DNA of 64,000 nt from NCBI GenBank assembly GCA_021202845.1, contig JAJQCF010000008.1:1-64000 (forward strand). The letters are read 5' to 3'. Source of the DNA: Oscillospiraceae bacterium (GTDB lineage Bacteria > Bacillota > Clostridia > Oscillospirales > Oscillospiraceae). This document shows, piece by piece, positions 32,923 through 42,203 of this stretch; the stretch's first letter is position 1; each line of letters begins with the position of its first letter. The notes below the pieces were generated by a model that had not been told where the DNA came from, ran no database searches, and was given only the letters and a program-made list of their open reading frames with translations. The position numbers and the translations under genes are program-made.

Positions 32923-33998
32923 GTCTCCGCCTCCTTGAAGAATGCCGAAAGGCTCGCCTCGAACGGCGGGTAGCAGACGCCGCGCTCGGTGACGATGGCC
33001 GTTATCAGCGTGTGGTCGGTCACGTCAAAGGCCGGATTATAGCACCTCACCTCCGGCGGCGCGGTGGGAGAGGCGAAAAAGCGCGACTTGATTTCCTCCT
33101 CGTCGCGCAGTTCTATCGGTATATGCGCCCCGTCGGGGCAGTCGGGGTCGATGGTGGAGGACGGGCCGAGGACGTAGAAGGGTATGCCGTAGTAGGCGGC
33201 CAAGATTGCCACGCCGGAGGTGCCTATCTTGTTGGCGGTGTCGCCGTTGCGCGCCACGCGGTCGCAGCCGACAAAACAGGCGTTTATCCGCCCCTGCTTC
33301 ATCACAAGGCTCGCCATATTGTCGCAGATTAGCGTGCAGTCTATGCCCGCGGATTGAAGCTCGTAGGCCGTGAGGCGCGCGCCCTGAAGCAGCGGGCGGG
33401 TCTCGTCGCACCAGACGTGCAGCGGTATGCCGCGCTCGTGCGCTAAAAAGACCGGCCCCAGCGCCGTGCCGTACTCGGAGGTCGCCAGCGGCCCTGCGTT
33501 GCAGTGCGTCAGTATGCTGTCCCCGGGTTTTATCAGCCCTAAGCCGTGCTCGGAAATGGCGCGGCACATGGCTATGTCCGAGCGGTGTATGGCCTCGGCG
33601 GTGCGCAGCATGGCGCGCTGCATCTCGGCAATCCCGCCGCCGCGGGCGGACTGCGCCGCGGTCAGCTGGCGGTCAAGCATACGCCGAAGGTTCACCGCCG
33701 TCGGGCGGGAGGAGTTGAGATAGTCGCGGTTAGCGCGGCATTCGGCCAAAAAGCTGCCCGCGTCCTCCGCCGCGGTTTGCAGGGACAGTACGTACATGGC
33801 GTAGCCCGCGAAAATGCCGATTGCGGGAGCGCCGCGCACTCGCAGGGAGGCGATGGCCTCGTACAGCTCACTGAGGCCGGAAAGCTCCAAGTAAACTGTT
33901 CGGTTGGGCAGCAGGCTCTGGTCGAGTATGCGCACCGCGCGCCCGCTGTCCGAAAGGCGGACATTCTGCGGCCTTGTCACATCGTCCACAGCGCTCAC
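32919..33998 (-). CDS. mtnA: S-methyl-5-thioribose-1-phosphate isomerase
   Basis: MtnA opens 5-methylthioribose 1-phosphate to the ribulose form in salvage of methylthioadenosine; it also handles 5-deoxyribose 1-phosphate. The 359-residue protein has catalytic C166 in [10 protein letters not shown] and D246 in [17 protein letters not shown], and the RGAPAIG sugar-binding loop. It sits in a four-gene, fully overlapping operon. The deoxynucleoside by-product of radical-SAM enzymes, such as MiaB and the activase in this window, would be a natural substrate source (inference). Confidence 0.9.
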   Translation of the reverse strand: MSAVDDVTRPQNVRLSDSGRAVRILDQSLLPNRTVYLELSGLSELYEAIASLRVRGAPAIGIFAGYAMYVLSLQTAAEDAGSFLAECRANRDYLNSSRPTAVNLRRMLDRQLTAAQSARGGGIAEMQRAMLRTAEAIHRSDIAMCRAISEHGLGLIKPGDSILTHCNAGPLATSEYGTALGPVFLAHERGIPLHVWCDETRPLLQGARLTAYELQSAGIDCTLICDNMASLVMKQGRINACFVGCDRVARNGDTANKIGTSGVAILAAYYGIPFYVLGPSSTIDPDCPDGAHIPIELRDEEEIKSRFFASPTAPPEVRCYNPAFDVTDHTLITAIVTERGVCYPPFEASLSAFFKEAET

Positions 33999-34186
33999 CC
34001 GAATATCTCGCCCAGCTCCTGCGAGAGAAGCTGGAACATAAGCTCCATTTCCTCGCGGCCGCCGAATACACTTTCAATCATGCGCTCGGTGCTCGCGCCG
34101 GTCATAAAGCCCACGCCGATGCAGATTATTCCGCCCACGGCTAAAACGGCCGCGATTATCAAAATTATGCCCCAAGTGCGTCTCAT
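33995..34186 (-). CDS. Small single-pass membrane protein upstream of mtnA
   Basis: The 63-residue protein has one membrane helix (about 5-29) and a short C-terminal tail rich in Glu, Met and Leu. It overlaps both the DUF1700-like gene (ATGA) and mtnA (ATGA). I do not recognise a family; accessory membrane proteins often accompany DUF1700 proteins. Confidence 0.6.
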   Translation of the reverse strand: MRRTWGIILIIAAVLAVGGIICIGVGFMTGASTERMIESVFGGREEMELMFQLLSQELGEIFG

Positions 34187-34893
34187 TGCTCCGCGGCCTC
34201 CTTCCAGCAGGCTTTGCGTCCCCAGCCGATGAGGGCGGAGCCAATCCAGAGCCTGCCCAGCACTATGCTAATCCACAGGCCGAGCCAAGTTACGACAAGC
34301 CCCACGGCGCAGCAGACAGCCGCCGCGCCGACGGTGAGCAGCACGTCGGAAAACATGCTGAACATGGCGATGAGCGAGCGCGCGCACCACATGGCGCCCG
34401 CCACGGTGCCCACGCCCATTGCCATAAACGGCACGCCGAAGCATATGAGCACTATGGCCACGGGTATGCCGATTATAACGGCGAACAGGAGATAGAACAC
34501 CAGCGCGACGGGGCGCACACGGCGCTGAGGGGTCGGCGCTTCCTCCGGCTCCTCGGCCTCGGCTGCGGCGGTAGGCATGGCGAACACCTCGCCCAGCTGA
34601 ATCTGCTCCGGCACCTCCTCCGCGGGCGCGCTCTCCGACTCCGCCTCGGGCTCGGGCGGCGTCTCGGCCTCCGCGTCCTGCTCGGAGAAAATCTCCTCCT
34701 CCGGCGAGGGCACGTAGCCCGCCGCAATGGAAACGGCCACGCGCGTAGGCGTGCCCAAGCGCTCGACAAGCGCCTCCACGTCGTCGCACTCGTCGAACAT
34801 AGCCTCATATTTTGCAATCTCCGCCGCCCTGTCCCGCGCCGACATAAAGCCCAACAGCCGGTTCAGCTCGGCGATATACTTCTGCTTATTGAT
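34183..34893 (-). CDS. DUF1700-like membrane protein with probable AUC start codon
   Basis: The frame beginning at ATC (34891-34893) reads (M)NKQKYIAELNRLLGFMSARDRAAEIAKYEAMFDEC, the standard N-terminus of DUF1700/HAAS proteins. A GGAGG lies 9 nt before that ATC. An in-frame stop three codons upstream excludes an earlier start, and there is no ATG, GTG or TTG until the conserved domain is already broken. The 236-residue protein then has an acidic linker and several membrane helices. DUF1700 proteins are usually partners of PadR-type regulators; no PadR is adjacent here. Confidence 0.65.
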   Translation of the reverse strand: MNKQKYIAELNRLLGFMSARDRAAEIAKYEAMFDECDDVEALVERLGTPTRVAVSIAAGYVPSPEEEIFSEQDAEAETPPEPEAESESAPAEEVPEQIQLGEVFAMPTAAAEAEEPEEAPTPQRRVRPVALVFYLLFAVIIGIPVAIVLICFGVPFMAMGVGTVAGAMWCARSLIAMFSMFSDVLLTVGAAAVCCAVGLVVTWLGLWISIVLGRLWIGSALIGWGRKACWKEAAEQ

Positions 34894-35059
34894 GCCCGTT
34901 CACCTCCAAAAGCTATCGGTTGAATCAGAGTAATTAAAGATTATATTCCGCACCCCAATAAGAGCGAAACGTTGCCAATGAATTAAACACAACAAGTCGA
35001 GCGGCAAATGTAAGTCTCTCGCCAGCGTCAGTAACGAATTGGCCCCGCGCCCCGCGCGG

Positions 35060-36496
35060 TTAGTAGGCGGCGCCCCAGAAAATTGTGGTGTCGGCCTTCC
35101 TGCCGCAGATGGGGCAGACATCGCCGACGCGCTCCTGCACGAACGGTATGCAGCGGGAGGTCAGCCCCGCCTCGTCCTTCATGCGCTGTTCGCACTCCTC
35201 GCTGCCGCACCACATGGTCTTGATAAAGCCGCCGTGCTCGTCGTGCAGCGCCTTGGCCTCCTCCAGCGACTGCGCGGGGAATATGTGGCTTGTCAGGTTG
35301 GCGTTCGCCTTCTCGTAAAGCCCCGCCTGCACCGCGTCCAGTAGCTCCGGCACGCGCTCGGCCAGCTCGGAAATGGCGACAGTGACCTTTTCAAAGTTAT
35401 CCCTGCGCACGGCCACGCATACGCCCTGCTCAATGTCGCGCGGCCCCAGCTCAACGCGCAGAGGCACGCCCTTCATCTCGTACTCCGCGCACTTCCAGCC
35501 GAGGGAGTTGTCGCTGACGTCTATCTTGGCGCGTATGCCCGCCGCCTTGAGCGCGGCAAGCAGCTCCTGCGCCTTCTCCGTAACGCCGGGCTTGTGCTGC
35601 GCCACCGGCACGACTATGACCTGCACGGGCGCAATGCGCGGGGGCAGCACAAGGCCGTTGTTGTCGCCGTGGGTCATGATTATGCCGCCGATTATGCGCG
35701 TGGAAAGTCCCCAGCTCGTCTGGTGCGGCCACGCCTGCTGGTTGTTCTTGTCGGTGAATGTAATGTTGAACGCGCGGGCAAAGCCGTCGCCGAAGTAGTG
35801 GCTCGTGCCGGACTGCAGCGCCTTGTGGTCGTGCATCATGCACTCAATGGTGTAGGTGTCCTCCGCACCGGCGAACTTCTCCTTGTCCGTCTTGCGTCCG
35901 CGGATGACCGGCATGGCGAGGTAGTTTTCGCAGAGGTCGGCGTAAATCTCCAGCATCTGCTTTGTCTCCGCAATGGCCTCCTCGGCGGTGGCGTGGAGCG
36001 TGTGCCCCTCCTGCCACAAAAACTCGCGGCCGCGCAGGAACGGGCGCGTGGTCTTTTCCCAGCGCAGCACGCTGCACCACTGGTTGTAGAGCATGGGCAG
36101 CTCGCGCCAAGAGTGCAGCACGTGGCTCCAGTGCTCGCAGAACAGCGTCTCGCTCGTCGGGCGCACGCACAGGCGCTCGGTCAGCTCCTCCGCGCCGCCC
36201 ATTGTGACCCACGCGCACTCCGGCGCGAAGCCCTCCACATGGTCCTTTTCCTTTTGCAGCAGGCTTTCGGGAATGAGCAGCGGCATGGAGACGTTCTCGT
36301 GTCCCGTCTCCTTGAATTTTTTGTCCAGCACGCCCTGTATGTTCTCCCAGATGGCGTAGCCGTAGGGGCGGAGGATGAACAGCCCCTTGACGCCGGAGTA
36401 GTCCACCAGCTGCGCCTTTGTGCAGACGTCAGTGAACCACTGGGCGAAGTCCGCCTCCATGTCGGTTATGCTCTCAACTTTTTTATCCTTAGCCAT
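35060..36496 (-). CDS. proS: Prolyl-tRNA synthetase, archaeal/eukaryotic type
   Basis: The 478-residue length and sequence (DFAQWFTDVCTKAQLVDYSGVKGLFILRPYGYAIWE) mark the shorter type without the INS editing domain. Class II motifs are TSE and GREFLWQEGHT; the anticodon-binding domain and C-terminal zinc-binding domain (CGSEECEQRMKDE, CPICGRKA) follow. It is the last gene of a four-gene operon with UPF0210, ACT and YfbR genes. The adjacent 160 bp upstream of the DUF1700 operon contain no gene. Confidence 0.93.
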   Translation of the reverse strand: MAKDKKVESITDMEADFAQWFTDVCTKAQLVDYSGVKGLFILRPYGYAIWENIQGVLDKKFKETGHENVSMPLLIPESLLQKEKDHVEGFAPECAWVTMGGAEELTERLCVRPTSETLFCEHWSHVLHSWRELPMLYNQWCSVLRWEKTTRPFLRGREFLWQEGHTLHATAEEAIAETKQMLEIYADLCENYLAMPVIRGRKTDKEKFAGAEDTYTIECMMHDHKALQSGTSHYFGDGFARAFNITFTDKNNQQAWPHQTSWGLSTRIIGGIIMTHGDNNGLVLPPRIAPVQVIVVPVAQHKPGVTEKAQELLAALKAAGIRAKIDVSDNSLGWKCAEYEMKGVPLRVELGPRDIEQGVCVAVRRDNFEKVTVAISELAERVPELLDAVQAGLYEKANANLTSHIFPAQSLEEAKALHDEHGGFIKTMWCGSEECEQRMKDEAGLTSRCIPFVQERVGDVCPICGRKADTTIFWGAAY

Positions 36497-36521
36497 TTTT
36501 TCGGGTCAGTTCCTTTCAGTC

Positions 36522-37880
36522 TCAGTTTTTGAGTGAGTGTATGGGTGCGGGGATGCGTCCGCCGCGGGAAATCATAGCCTCGCAGGAGTACGGGCTTACC
36601 GGCATGACCGGCGCGGTACCCAGCAGACCGCCCATGTCCAGCGTGCCGCCCACGGTCTGGCCGGGGACGGGGATTATGCGCACGGCGGTAGTCTTATTGT
36701 TTATCATGCCGATGGCGGCCTCGTCCGCGATTATGCCGGATATGGTGGCGGCGGAGGTGTCGCCCGGCACGGCAATCATGTCCAGCCCGACCGAGCAGAC
36801 GCAGGTCATGGCCTCCAGCTTCTCTATTTTTAACGCCCCCGAGCGCGCTGCGCGAATCATGCCCGCGTCCTCGCTGACGGGGATAAACGCGCCGGAGAGC
36901 CCGCCCACGTTGGACGAGGCCATAACGCCGCCCTTTTTCACCGCGTCGTTGAGCATGGCCAGCGCCGCCGTCGTGCCCGGCGCGCCGACGCTCTCAAGGC
37001 CGATTTCCTCAAGAATATCCGCCACGCTGTCGCCCACCGCGGGGGTCGGCGCAAGCGAGAGGTCAACAATGCCGAAGGGCACGCCCAGCCGCGCGCTGGC
37101 CTCCTGCGCCACAAGCTGTCCCACGCGCGTAACACGGAAGGCGGTGCGCTTTATTGTCTCCGCAATCTCGTCCAGCGGCTTGCCGCGCATGGACTGAATG
37201 GCGTGGTGAACAACGCCCGGGCCGGAAACGCCGACGTTAATCTCGCACTCCGGCTCGCCGGGGCCGTGGAACGCGCCCGCCATAAACGGGTTGTCCTCCA
37301 CGGCGTTGCAGAATACCACTAACTTGGCGCAGCCGAAGCCGCCGCGGTCGGCCGTGGCCTCGGCGGTGAGCTTTATAATCTCGCCCATGCGCCGCACGGC
37401 GTTCATGTTGATGCCCGCGCGCGTGGAGCCCACGTTGACGCTCGCGCAGACAACGTCCGTTTCCGCCAGCGCCTGCGGGATTGATTCAATGAGGCGAATG
37501 TCGCCGTTTGTCGCGCCCTTTTGCACCAGCGCGGAAAAGCCGCCGAGGAAGTCCACGCCAATCTCCTTGGCCGCGCGGTCAAGCGCATGGGCGAAAGGTA
37601 CAAGGCTCTCCGCCCGACAGCTCTCCGCAACCATGGAAATAGGCGTTACGGAGACGCGCTTGTTGACAATGGGTATGCCGAACTCCGCTTCGAGGTCGCA
37701 GCCGGTCTTGACAAGGTTGCCCGCCAAGCGGCATATTTTGTCGTAGACCTTTGTGCAGCTGCGGTCAATGTTCTCGTCCGCGCAGTCGCGCAGGGAAATG
37801 CCCATCGTTATGGTGCGCACGTCCAGATGCTGCTGGCGTATCATCTCCAGCGTCTGAAAAATATTGCCCTGACTAATCAT
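36522..37880 (-). CDS. PFL-like family protein (UPF0210/DUF711)
   Basis: The 452-residue protein matches the UPF0210 family, which has a pyruvate formate-lyase-like barrel but no glycyl radical or known activity. Conserved stretches include [33 protein letters not shown] and [10 protein letters not shown]. It follows an ACT-domain gene by 9 bp; this pair is conserved across bacteria, suggesting amino-acid-responsive regulation. Confidence 0.88.
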   Translation of the reverse strand: MISQGNIFQTLEMIRQQHLDVRTITMGISLRDCADENIDRSCTKVYDKICRLAGNLVKTGCDLEAEFGIPIVNKRVSVTPISMVAESCRAESLVPFAHALDRAAKEIGVDFLGGFSALVQKGATNGDIRLIESIPQALAETDVVCASVNVGSTRAGINMNAVRRMGEIIKLTAEATADRGGFGCAKLVVFCNAVEDNPFMAGAFHGPGEPECEINVGVSGPGVVHHAIQSMRGKPLDEIAETIKRTAFRVTRVGQLVAQEASARLGVPFGIVDLSLAPTPAVGDSVADILEEIGLESVGAPGTTAALAMLNDAVKKGGVMASSNVGGLSGAFIPVSEDAGMIRAARSGALKIEKLEAMTCVCSVGLDMIAVPGDTSAATISGIIADEAAIGMINNKTTAVRIIPVPGQTVGGTLDMGGLLGTAPVMPVSPYSCEAMISRGGRIPAPIHSLKN

Positions 37881-37889
37881 AGCGCCGCC

Positions 37890-38159
37890 TCAAATCTGGT
37901 GCATGGAGAGGAAGATTTCCTCACGCTGTATGCGTATTTCAAGACCCTGCTCCGCGCCGCCGGCGTGCAGCTGCTCGGCCAGCTCGCCGAACGGTATGTT
38001 GCATTCGGATACGTCCACCAGCATACTCATGGTGAAGTAATCTTGGAGTATGGTCTGCGTGACGTCCAGAATGTTCACGTTGCGCTCTGCCAGCGCAGCG
38101 CAGACATAGGCGAGAATGCCGACGTGGTCGGCGCCCAGAACAGATACAATGGCTTTCAT
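37890..38159 (-). CDS. ACT-domain protein (UPF0237)
   Basis: The 89-residue protein is a single ACT domain (VLGADHVGILAYVCAALAERNVNILDVTQT), a small-molecule-binding fold usually sensing amino acids. It is paired with UPF0210 downstream. AGGAGA precedes the ATG. Confidence 0.88.
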   Translation of the reverse strand: MKAIVSVLGADHVGILAYVCAALAERNVNILDVTQTILQDYFTMSMLVDVSECNIPFGELAEQLHAGGAEQGLEIRIQREEIFLSMHQI

Positions 38160-38171
38160 GTTTATTTCTCC

Positions 38172-38762
38172 TTAGCTGTCTATTGTGCCCAGCTCGTCGA
38201 GGCTAAGCTCGAAAGCGGGGATAAAGCTGTCAATAAAGTATTTTACCTCAGGTAGGGGCATGGAATCAAGTATTTTTCGCGTACTTTCCTCCGCGGAGAC
38301 AAATTCCATGTTCCCCGCCTTGCGCTCCTCGATGCACTTGATGTAGGCGGAGAGCTTGTCCGCGGCCTTCACCAGCTCGTAGCGGGCGGGGTCGCGCTCG
38401 GCGGAGAGCAGACTGCCGATGGCGGGGCGCAGCGCCTCCGGCAGCGTGGCCGTCAGCTTTTCGCAGGCCAGCTCCTCCACCTCGGCGTAGGCGGACTTTA
38501 TCTGCCTGCTGTGGTATTTTATCGGCGTGGGCAGGTCACCCGTGAGAATTTCCGCAGCGTCGTGGTAGAGCGCAATCGCGGCCAGCTCGTTGGGGTCGCA
38601 CTCGCCGCCGAAAACGTCCCGCCTGATAACACCCAGCGCGTGGGCAATCACCGCGGTCATATGGCTGTGCTCCTGCACATTCTCCGCCACCGCCGAGCGC
38701 ATAAGCGACCAGCGCCCTATGTACTTCATGCGGCTGACAAGAGCAAAAAAGCTGCCTTCCAA
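38172..38762 (-). CDS. yfbR: 5'-deoxynucleotidase, YfbR family
   Basis: The 196-residue HD-domain protein shows RWSLMR at the start, HSHMTAVIAHAL, the metal-binding HDAAEILTGDLPTPIK and the late KAADKLSAYIKC Asp. YfbR dephosphorylates deoxynucleoside monophosphates. The start is a TTG with GGAGG 8 nt upstream. It is first in the YfbR-ACT-UPF0210-proS operon. Confidence 0.88.
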   Translation of the reverse strand: MEGSFFALVSRMKYIGRWSLMRSAVAENVQEHSHMTAVIAHALGVIRRDVFGGECDPNELAAIALYHDAAEILTGDLPTPIKYHSRQIKSAYAEVEELACEKLTATLPEALRPAIGSLLSAERDPARYELVKAADKLSAYIKCIEERKAGNMEFVSAEESTRKILDSMPLPEVKYFIDSFIPAFELSLDELGTIDS

Positions 38763-38958
38763 TCCACCCGCCTCCTTTTTAAGCGTGATTTATCCGTGAG
38801 CGAAGTAAAATCATCAGTAATATTATACTGCCGGCATTAAAAACCGCGCGGTTATTCTGCCGTAAAATCCGTCATAAAAAATTAGGGCTGCGCCAAGCCG
38901 CTGCTTGCTCAGACCCGAATAGTTATTGAATTTGTACGGCTTGATGAGATTTATTTTG

Positions 38959-38987
38959 TTGCAGTTTTTCAATAAACATAATATAAT
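38959..38987 (+). promoter_or_regulatory. Promoter of the RhuM-family gene
   Basis: TTGCAG (38959-38964) and TATAAT (38982-38987) are 17 nt apart in an AT-rich 300-bp gap that holds nothing else recognisable. Confidence 0.7.
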
Positions 38988-39082
38988 GCTTATCGAAAAA
39001 TGTCAACAAAATTTCAAAAAAATCTGTGAGGCTATTTTAGACCTGTATTATGAAAATGCTGGGCATATAGGCGGTGACTAAC

Positions 39083-40093
39083 ATGAAGGAAAAAAGAATA
39101 TCCGGTGAATACGGAGAAATCGTTGTATATCAGACTGAAGACGGTTTAACACAGTTGGATGTAAAGCTGGAAGACGAAACTGTTTGGCTGACACAAATGC
39201 AAATGGCAGAGCTTTTTCAGACGAGCAAACAGAACATTAGCTTGCATATCAACAACTGCTTCAGAGATGGCGAGCTTTTGCCGGAATCAGTTGTCAAGGA
39301 ATCCTTGACAACTGCATCTGACGGGAAACGATATAGAACAAAGTTTTACAATCTTGATGTAATCATTTCCGTTGGCTATCGGGTAAAATCCATTGCCGGT
39401 ACGCATTTTCGCAAATGGGCAACCGAGCGTATAAAAGAATACATAATAAAAGGCTTTACGATGGACGATGAACGCCTTAAGGGCAATGGCGGAGGCGCTT
39501 ATTGGAAAGAGCTTTTGGCGCGTATTCGGGATATCCGTTCTTCGGAAAAAGTGATGTATCGTCAAGTGTTGGACTTGTACGCAACTGCGGTTGATTATGA
39601 CCCGCATAGTGAGGAATCTGTTCAGTTCTTCAAAATAGTGCAGAACAAGCTGCATTATGCTGCACACGGCCACACAGCGGCAGAAGTTATCTATCAGAGA
39701 GCTGACGCTGAGCAGCCATTCATGGGGCTGAAAACCTTTTCAGGGAGTTTCCCGCTGAAGAAAGATATCTCCATAGCCAAAAATTATCTGAATGAGGATG
39801 AGCTTAAAATTCTGAATAACCTCGTTTCGGGATATTTTGACTTTGCCGAAATCAGTGCCATTGAGCATCGCCCAATGTATATGAGCGATTATATTCGCCA
39901 ACTGGATACTATTCTTAGCTCCGGCGGCAGGCCGCTGCTTGCAGGCAGTGGGAAAGTGAGCCACGCGGAAGCTCTGAAAAAGGCGAGTGAGGAATACAGC
40001 AAGTTTCAAATGAAAGAACTCTCTCCCGTGGAACAGGCATATTTGGATACAATACACATCGCTGAAAACGCGGCAAAGGAGGAACACAAGTGA
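39083..40093 (+). CDS. Virulence RhuM-family protein
   Basis: The 336-residue protein matches the RhuM family: GEIVVYQTEDGLTQLDVKLEDETVWLTQMQMAELFQTSKQNISLHINNCF is the HTH-like Bro-N-type start, and the HFRKWATERIKEYIIKGFTMDDERLK segment is the family hallmark. The biochemical role is unknown; related proteins occur on islands and sometimes with toxin-like domains. The ATG at 39083 follows AGGCGG by 7 nt. The gene is clearly AT-richer than the replication genes next to it, a sign of transfer. Confidence 0.85.
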   Translation: MKEKRISGEYGEIVVYQTEDGLTQLDVKLEDETVWLTQMQMAELFQTSKQNISLHINNCFRDGELLPESVVKESLTTASDGKRYRTKFYNLDVIISVGYRVKSIAGTHFRKWATERIKEYIIKGFTMDDERLKGNGGGAYWKELLARIRDIRSSEKVMYRQVLDLYATAVDYDPHSEESVQFFKIVQNKLHYAAHGHTAAEVIYQRADAEQPFMGLKTFSGSFPLKKDISIAKNYLNEDELKILNNLVSGYFDFAEISAIEHRPMYMSDYIRQLDTILSSGGRPLLAGSGKVSHAEALKKASEEYSKFQMKELSPVEQAYLDTIHIAENAAKEEHK

Positions 40094-40142
40094 CCATATA
40101 GGCGGCCGCACCTGCTCCGTTGCCGCGGTTCAGCCCTTTTCC

Positions 40143-41147
40143 TCATGAATCGTAATATTTCCTGTCGAGCTTTATTGCCCGAATGTCGCTGCCGTAGAAG
40201 CGCAGCTGGACGAACTCGCCCTCTAAGCGCGAGACGGTTTGCGGCATATAGCGCTTTGCCAGCTCCGAGGGGGAGAGGTTCGTGTTTATTATGGTCGGCC
40301 TGCCGGCGTTCAGGCGGGTGTTGACGAGCGTGTAGAGCGCGCTTTGCGTCAGGCTGGTCGTCATCTCCGTGCCGAGGTCGTCAAGAATGAACAGGTCGCA
40401 TTCGGAAAAACGCGCGGCTCCGCGCTCGGCCTCGTCCGCCTTGTCGCCGTCGCGGGAGAACCTGCGCGTCTCGTAGACGTCGAACACGCTGCCCGCCGTG
40501 TCGTAGACAACGGAAAAGCCCTTTTCCGACACCGTGCGCGCTATGCAGGCAGAAAGGCGCGTCTTGCCCAGCCCCGTGCCGCCGCGCAGCAGCAGGTTGG
40601 GGGAAGAGAGACTGAACTTTTCCGCATAGACGCGGCAGTTGTCGTAGACCATTTGCATCTGCGCCCGCGGCGAGGAGCCGAGCGCGGCGCTATACTCGTC
40701 GGAGTAGAATGTCAAATCAAAGCTGTCGAAGCTGTCGTCGCCGGTTTTGAGCATACGCGACATTTCCCGCGTGCGCACGCCCTCGTAGAGCTCGCGCAGG
40801 CAGGAGCACAGCCGCCCGCTCTCCGTGTAGCCGCGGTCACGGCAGACGGGGCAGGAGTATATGTCCTCCAAGCTCTCCGCACTTATGCCGTGGGCGGCGA
40901 GGAGCCGAGCGCGGCGGGCGTTCAGCTCCCGTCCCTGCGCCTCCAGCGCGTCGAAGTCGGCCCCGCCGTCTATGCCGGCGCGCACAAGGCGCATGGATAC
41001 CGAGCGCCGCTCGCGCTCCAGCTCCGCCAGCCCCGGGCAGGCTCTGAGAGCCTCGCGCCGCCGCTTAGCGGTCTCCTCCGCGTTAGCCTCGCGCCGCTGC
41101 TCAAGCAGCGCTCTGGCCTCAGCCAAGCATTTTCCGTCCAGCGCCAT
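40143..41147 (-). CDS. DnaC/DnaI-like helicase-loader ATPase
   Basis: The 334-residue protein has a coiled-coil and zinc-binding N-terminal part (CPVCRDRGYTESGRLCSC, near 98-115) and an AAA+ domain with Walker A GGTGLGKT and Walker B LFILDDLGTE. In Firmicutes such proteins load the replicative helicase with DnaD. The dnaD-like gene lies 4 bp upstream on the same strand. Confidence 0.88.
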   Translation of the reverse strand: MALDGKCLAEARALLEQRREANAEETAKRRREALRACPGLAELERERRSVSMRLVRAGIDGGADFDALEAQGRELNARRARLLAAHGISAESLEDIYSCPVCRDRGYTESGRLCSCLRELYEGVRTREMSRMLKTGDDSFDSFDLTFYSDEYSAALGSSPRAQMQMVYDNCRVYAEKFSLSSPNLLLRGGTGLGKTRLSACIARTVSEKGFSVVYDTAGSVFDVYETRRFSRDGDKADEAERGAARFSECDLFILDDLGTEMTTSLTQSALYTLVNTRLNAGRPTIINTNLSPSELAKRYMPQTVSRLEGEFVQLRFYGSDIRAIKLDRKYYDS

Positions 41148-41151
41148 TGCT

Positions 41152-42069
41152 TTATCGACCTCCGTTACTCAGGTTCTCGTAGAGCTTTTTCATTCGCTCA
41201 AGCTGCTTTTGACCGTCAACCGGCGGCTCGGAGCGCTGCGGCGGGGCGGCGGGACGCTTCGGCGAGCGGCTGTCGCCGGCCTCCACCGCCTCGGGCGTGA
41301 ACAGCCCGCGTTCCTGCCAAGTGCGAACTATCTTGTCCATGTAGCGCCAAGTCAGCCGCCCCGTGTTCACCACCGTGCGGTCGTAGGCGATGGCCAGCGT
41401 CTCCGGCGGAAAACCCATTTCCAGCCACGAGTCCACGTACTTGCGCTCGCCCGCCGTCAGCGCGCGGCCGCGAATCTGCAAAATGTCCTGCACCTTGGAG
41501 AGAAGCTGCTTTTTTTCGCTCTCGCGGCGTATGTGCTCCTCTGCGGCGTCAATGGTGATTATCTCGTTATCCGCCCAGAACCACGCCTCTTTTTCTATGT
41601 AGCGCATGGTGGGCACGCGCCCGCTGCCGTGCTTTTCGCGGTAAGTGTCGATGCAGTGGTAAATGAGCAGCAGCACGACCTCCGGCGGCAGTCCGAGGTG
41701 GTCGTAGATGCCGAAGAGTATGCGCACGTCGTTGTCGCCCAGCATACGCCCCAGCGCGGACTGCGTTTCCTCCACCAGAGCGGCGAACTCGGGGCGAGAG
41801 GTCACGTCCAGCGCCGTGTACTGCGGCAGCTCGCGCGCCTCCGGCTCGGCGTCGGCGCGGGGCAGCAGCCCCAGCCTGCGCAGCTTTTCCGCCGCCAGCG
41901 AGACCTCGCGCTCGCTGAGGCGCAGCTCACGCGCCGCTTTTGAAATCGACAGGCCGCCCGTGCGGCGAATGTGCAGATACAAAAGCGCGCTCGCGCCGTC
42001 GGCGCAGGCAAGCAGCGCGTCGGCGTCCGAGAGCGGTATGGAGATGTTGTCTTTTATATCCGTGCCCAT
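41152..42069 (-). CDS. DnaD-domain replication initiation protein
   Basis: The 305-residue protein has an N-terminal winged-helix region (LRLSEREVSLAAEKLRRLGLL) and a DnaD C-terminal domain pattern: ILFGIYDHLGLPPEVVLLLIYHCID, then YIEKEAWFWADNEI and later YDSWLEMGF-like WLEMGFPPETLAIAYDRTV. It would act with the loader encoded downstream at chromosome replication start. Confidence 0.88.
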   Translation of the reverse strand: MGTDIKDNISIPLSDADALLACADGASALLYLHIRRTGGLSISKAARELRLSEREVSLAAEKLRRLGLLPRADAEPEARELPQYTALDVTSRPEFAALVEETQSALGRMLGDNDVRILFGIYDHLGLPPEVVLLLIYHCIDTYREKHGSGRVPTMRYIEKEAWFWADNEIITIDAAEEHIRRESEKKQLLSKVQDILQIRGRALTAGERKYVDSWLEMGFPPETLAIAYDRTVVNTGRLTWRYMDKIVRTWQERGLFTPEAVEAGDSRSPKRPAAPPQRSEPPVDGQKQLERMKKLYENLSNGGR

Positions 42070-42106
42070 GTGTAAGCGACCTTGTCCTTTGCATTTCGTA
42101 CACGAC

Positions 42107-42157
42107 AGTATATCACAGAATAAGCACTTGAATCAAGAGATAGTTGTGTGTTATAAT
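42107..42157. promoter_or_regulatory. Overlapping divergent promoters between dnaD-like and U32 genes
   Basis: Plus strand: TTGAAT (42128-42133), TATAAT (42152-42157), 18-nt spacer. Minus strand: TTGATT (42131-42136), TATACT (42107-42112), 18-nt spacer. The two -35 boxes share the CTTGAATCAAG palindrome. Confidence 0.6.
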
Positions 42158-42203
42158 TCATTAGATAATAACTATCCTCATAAAAAGCGAGAGGTTTTCA
42201 TAT

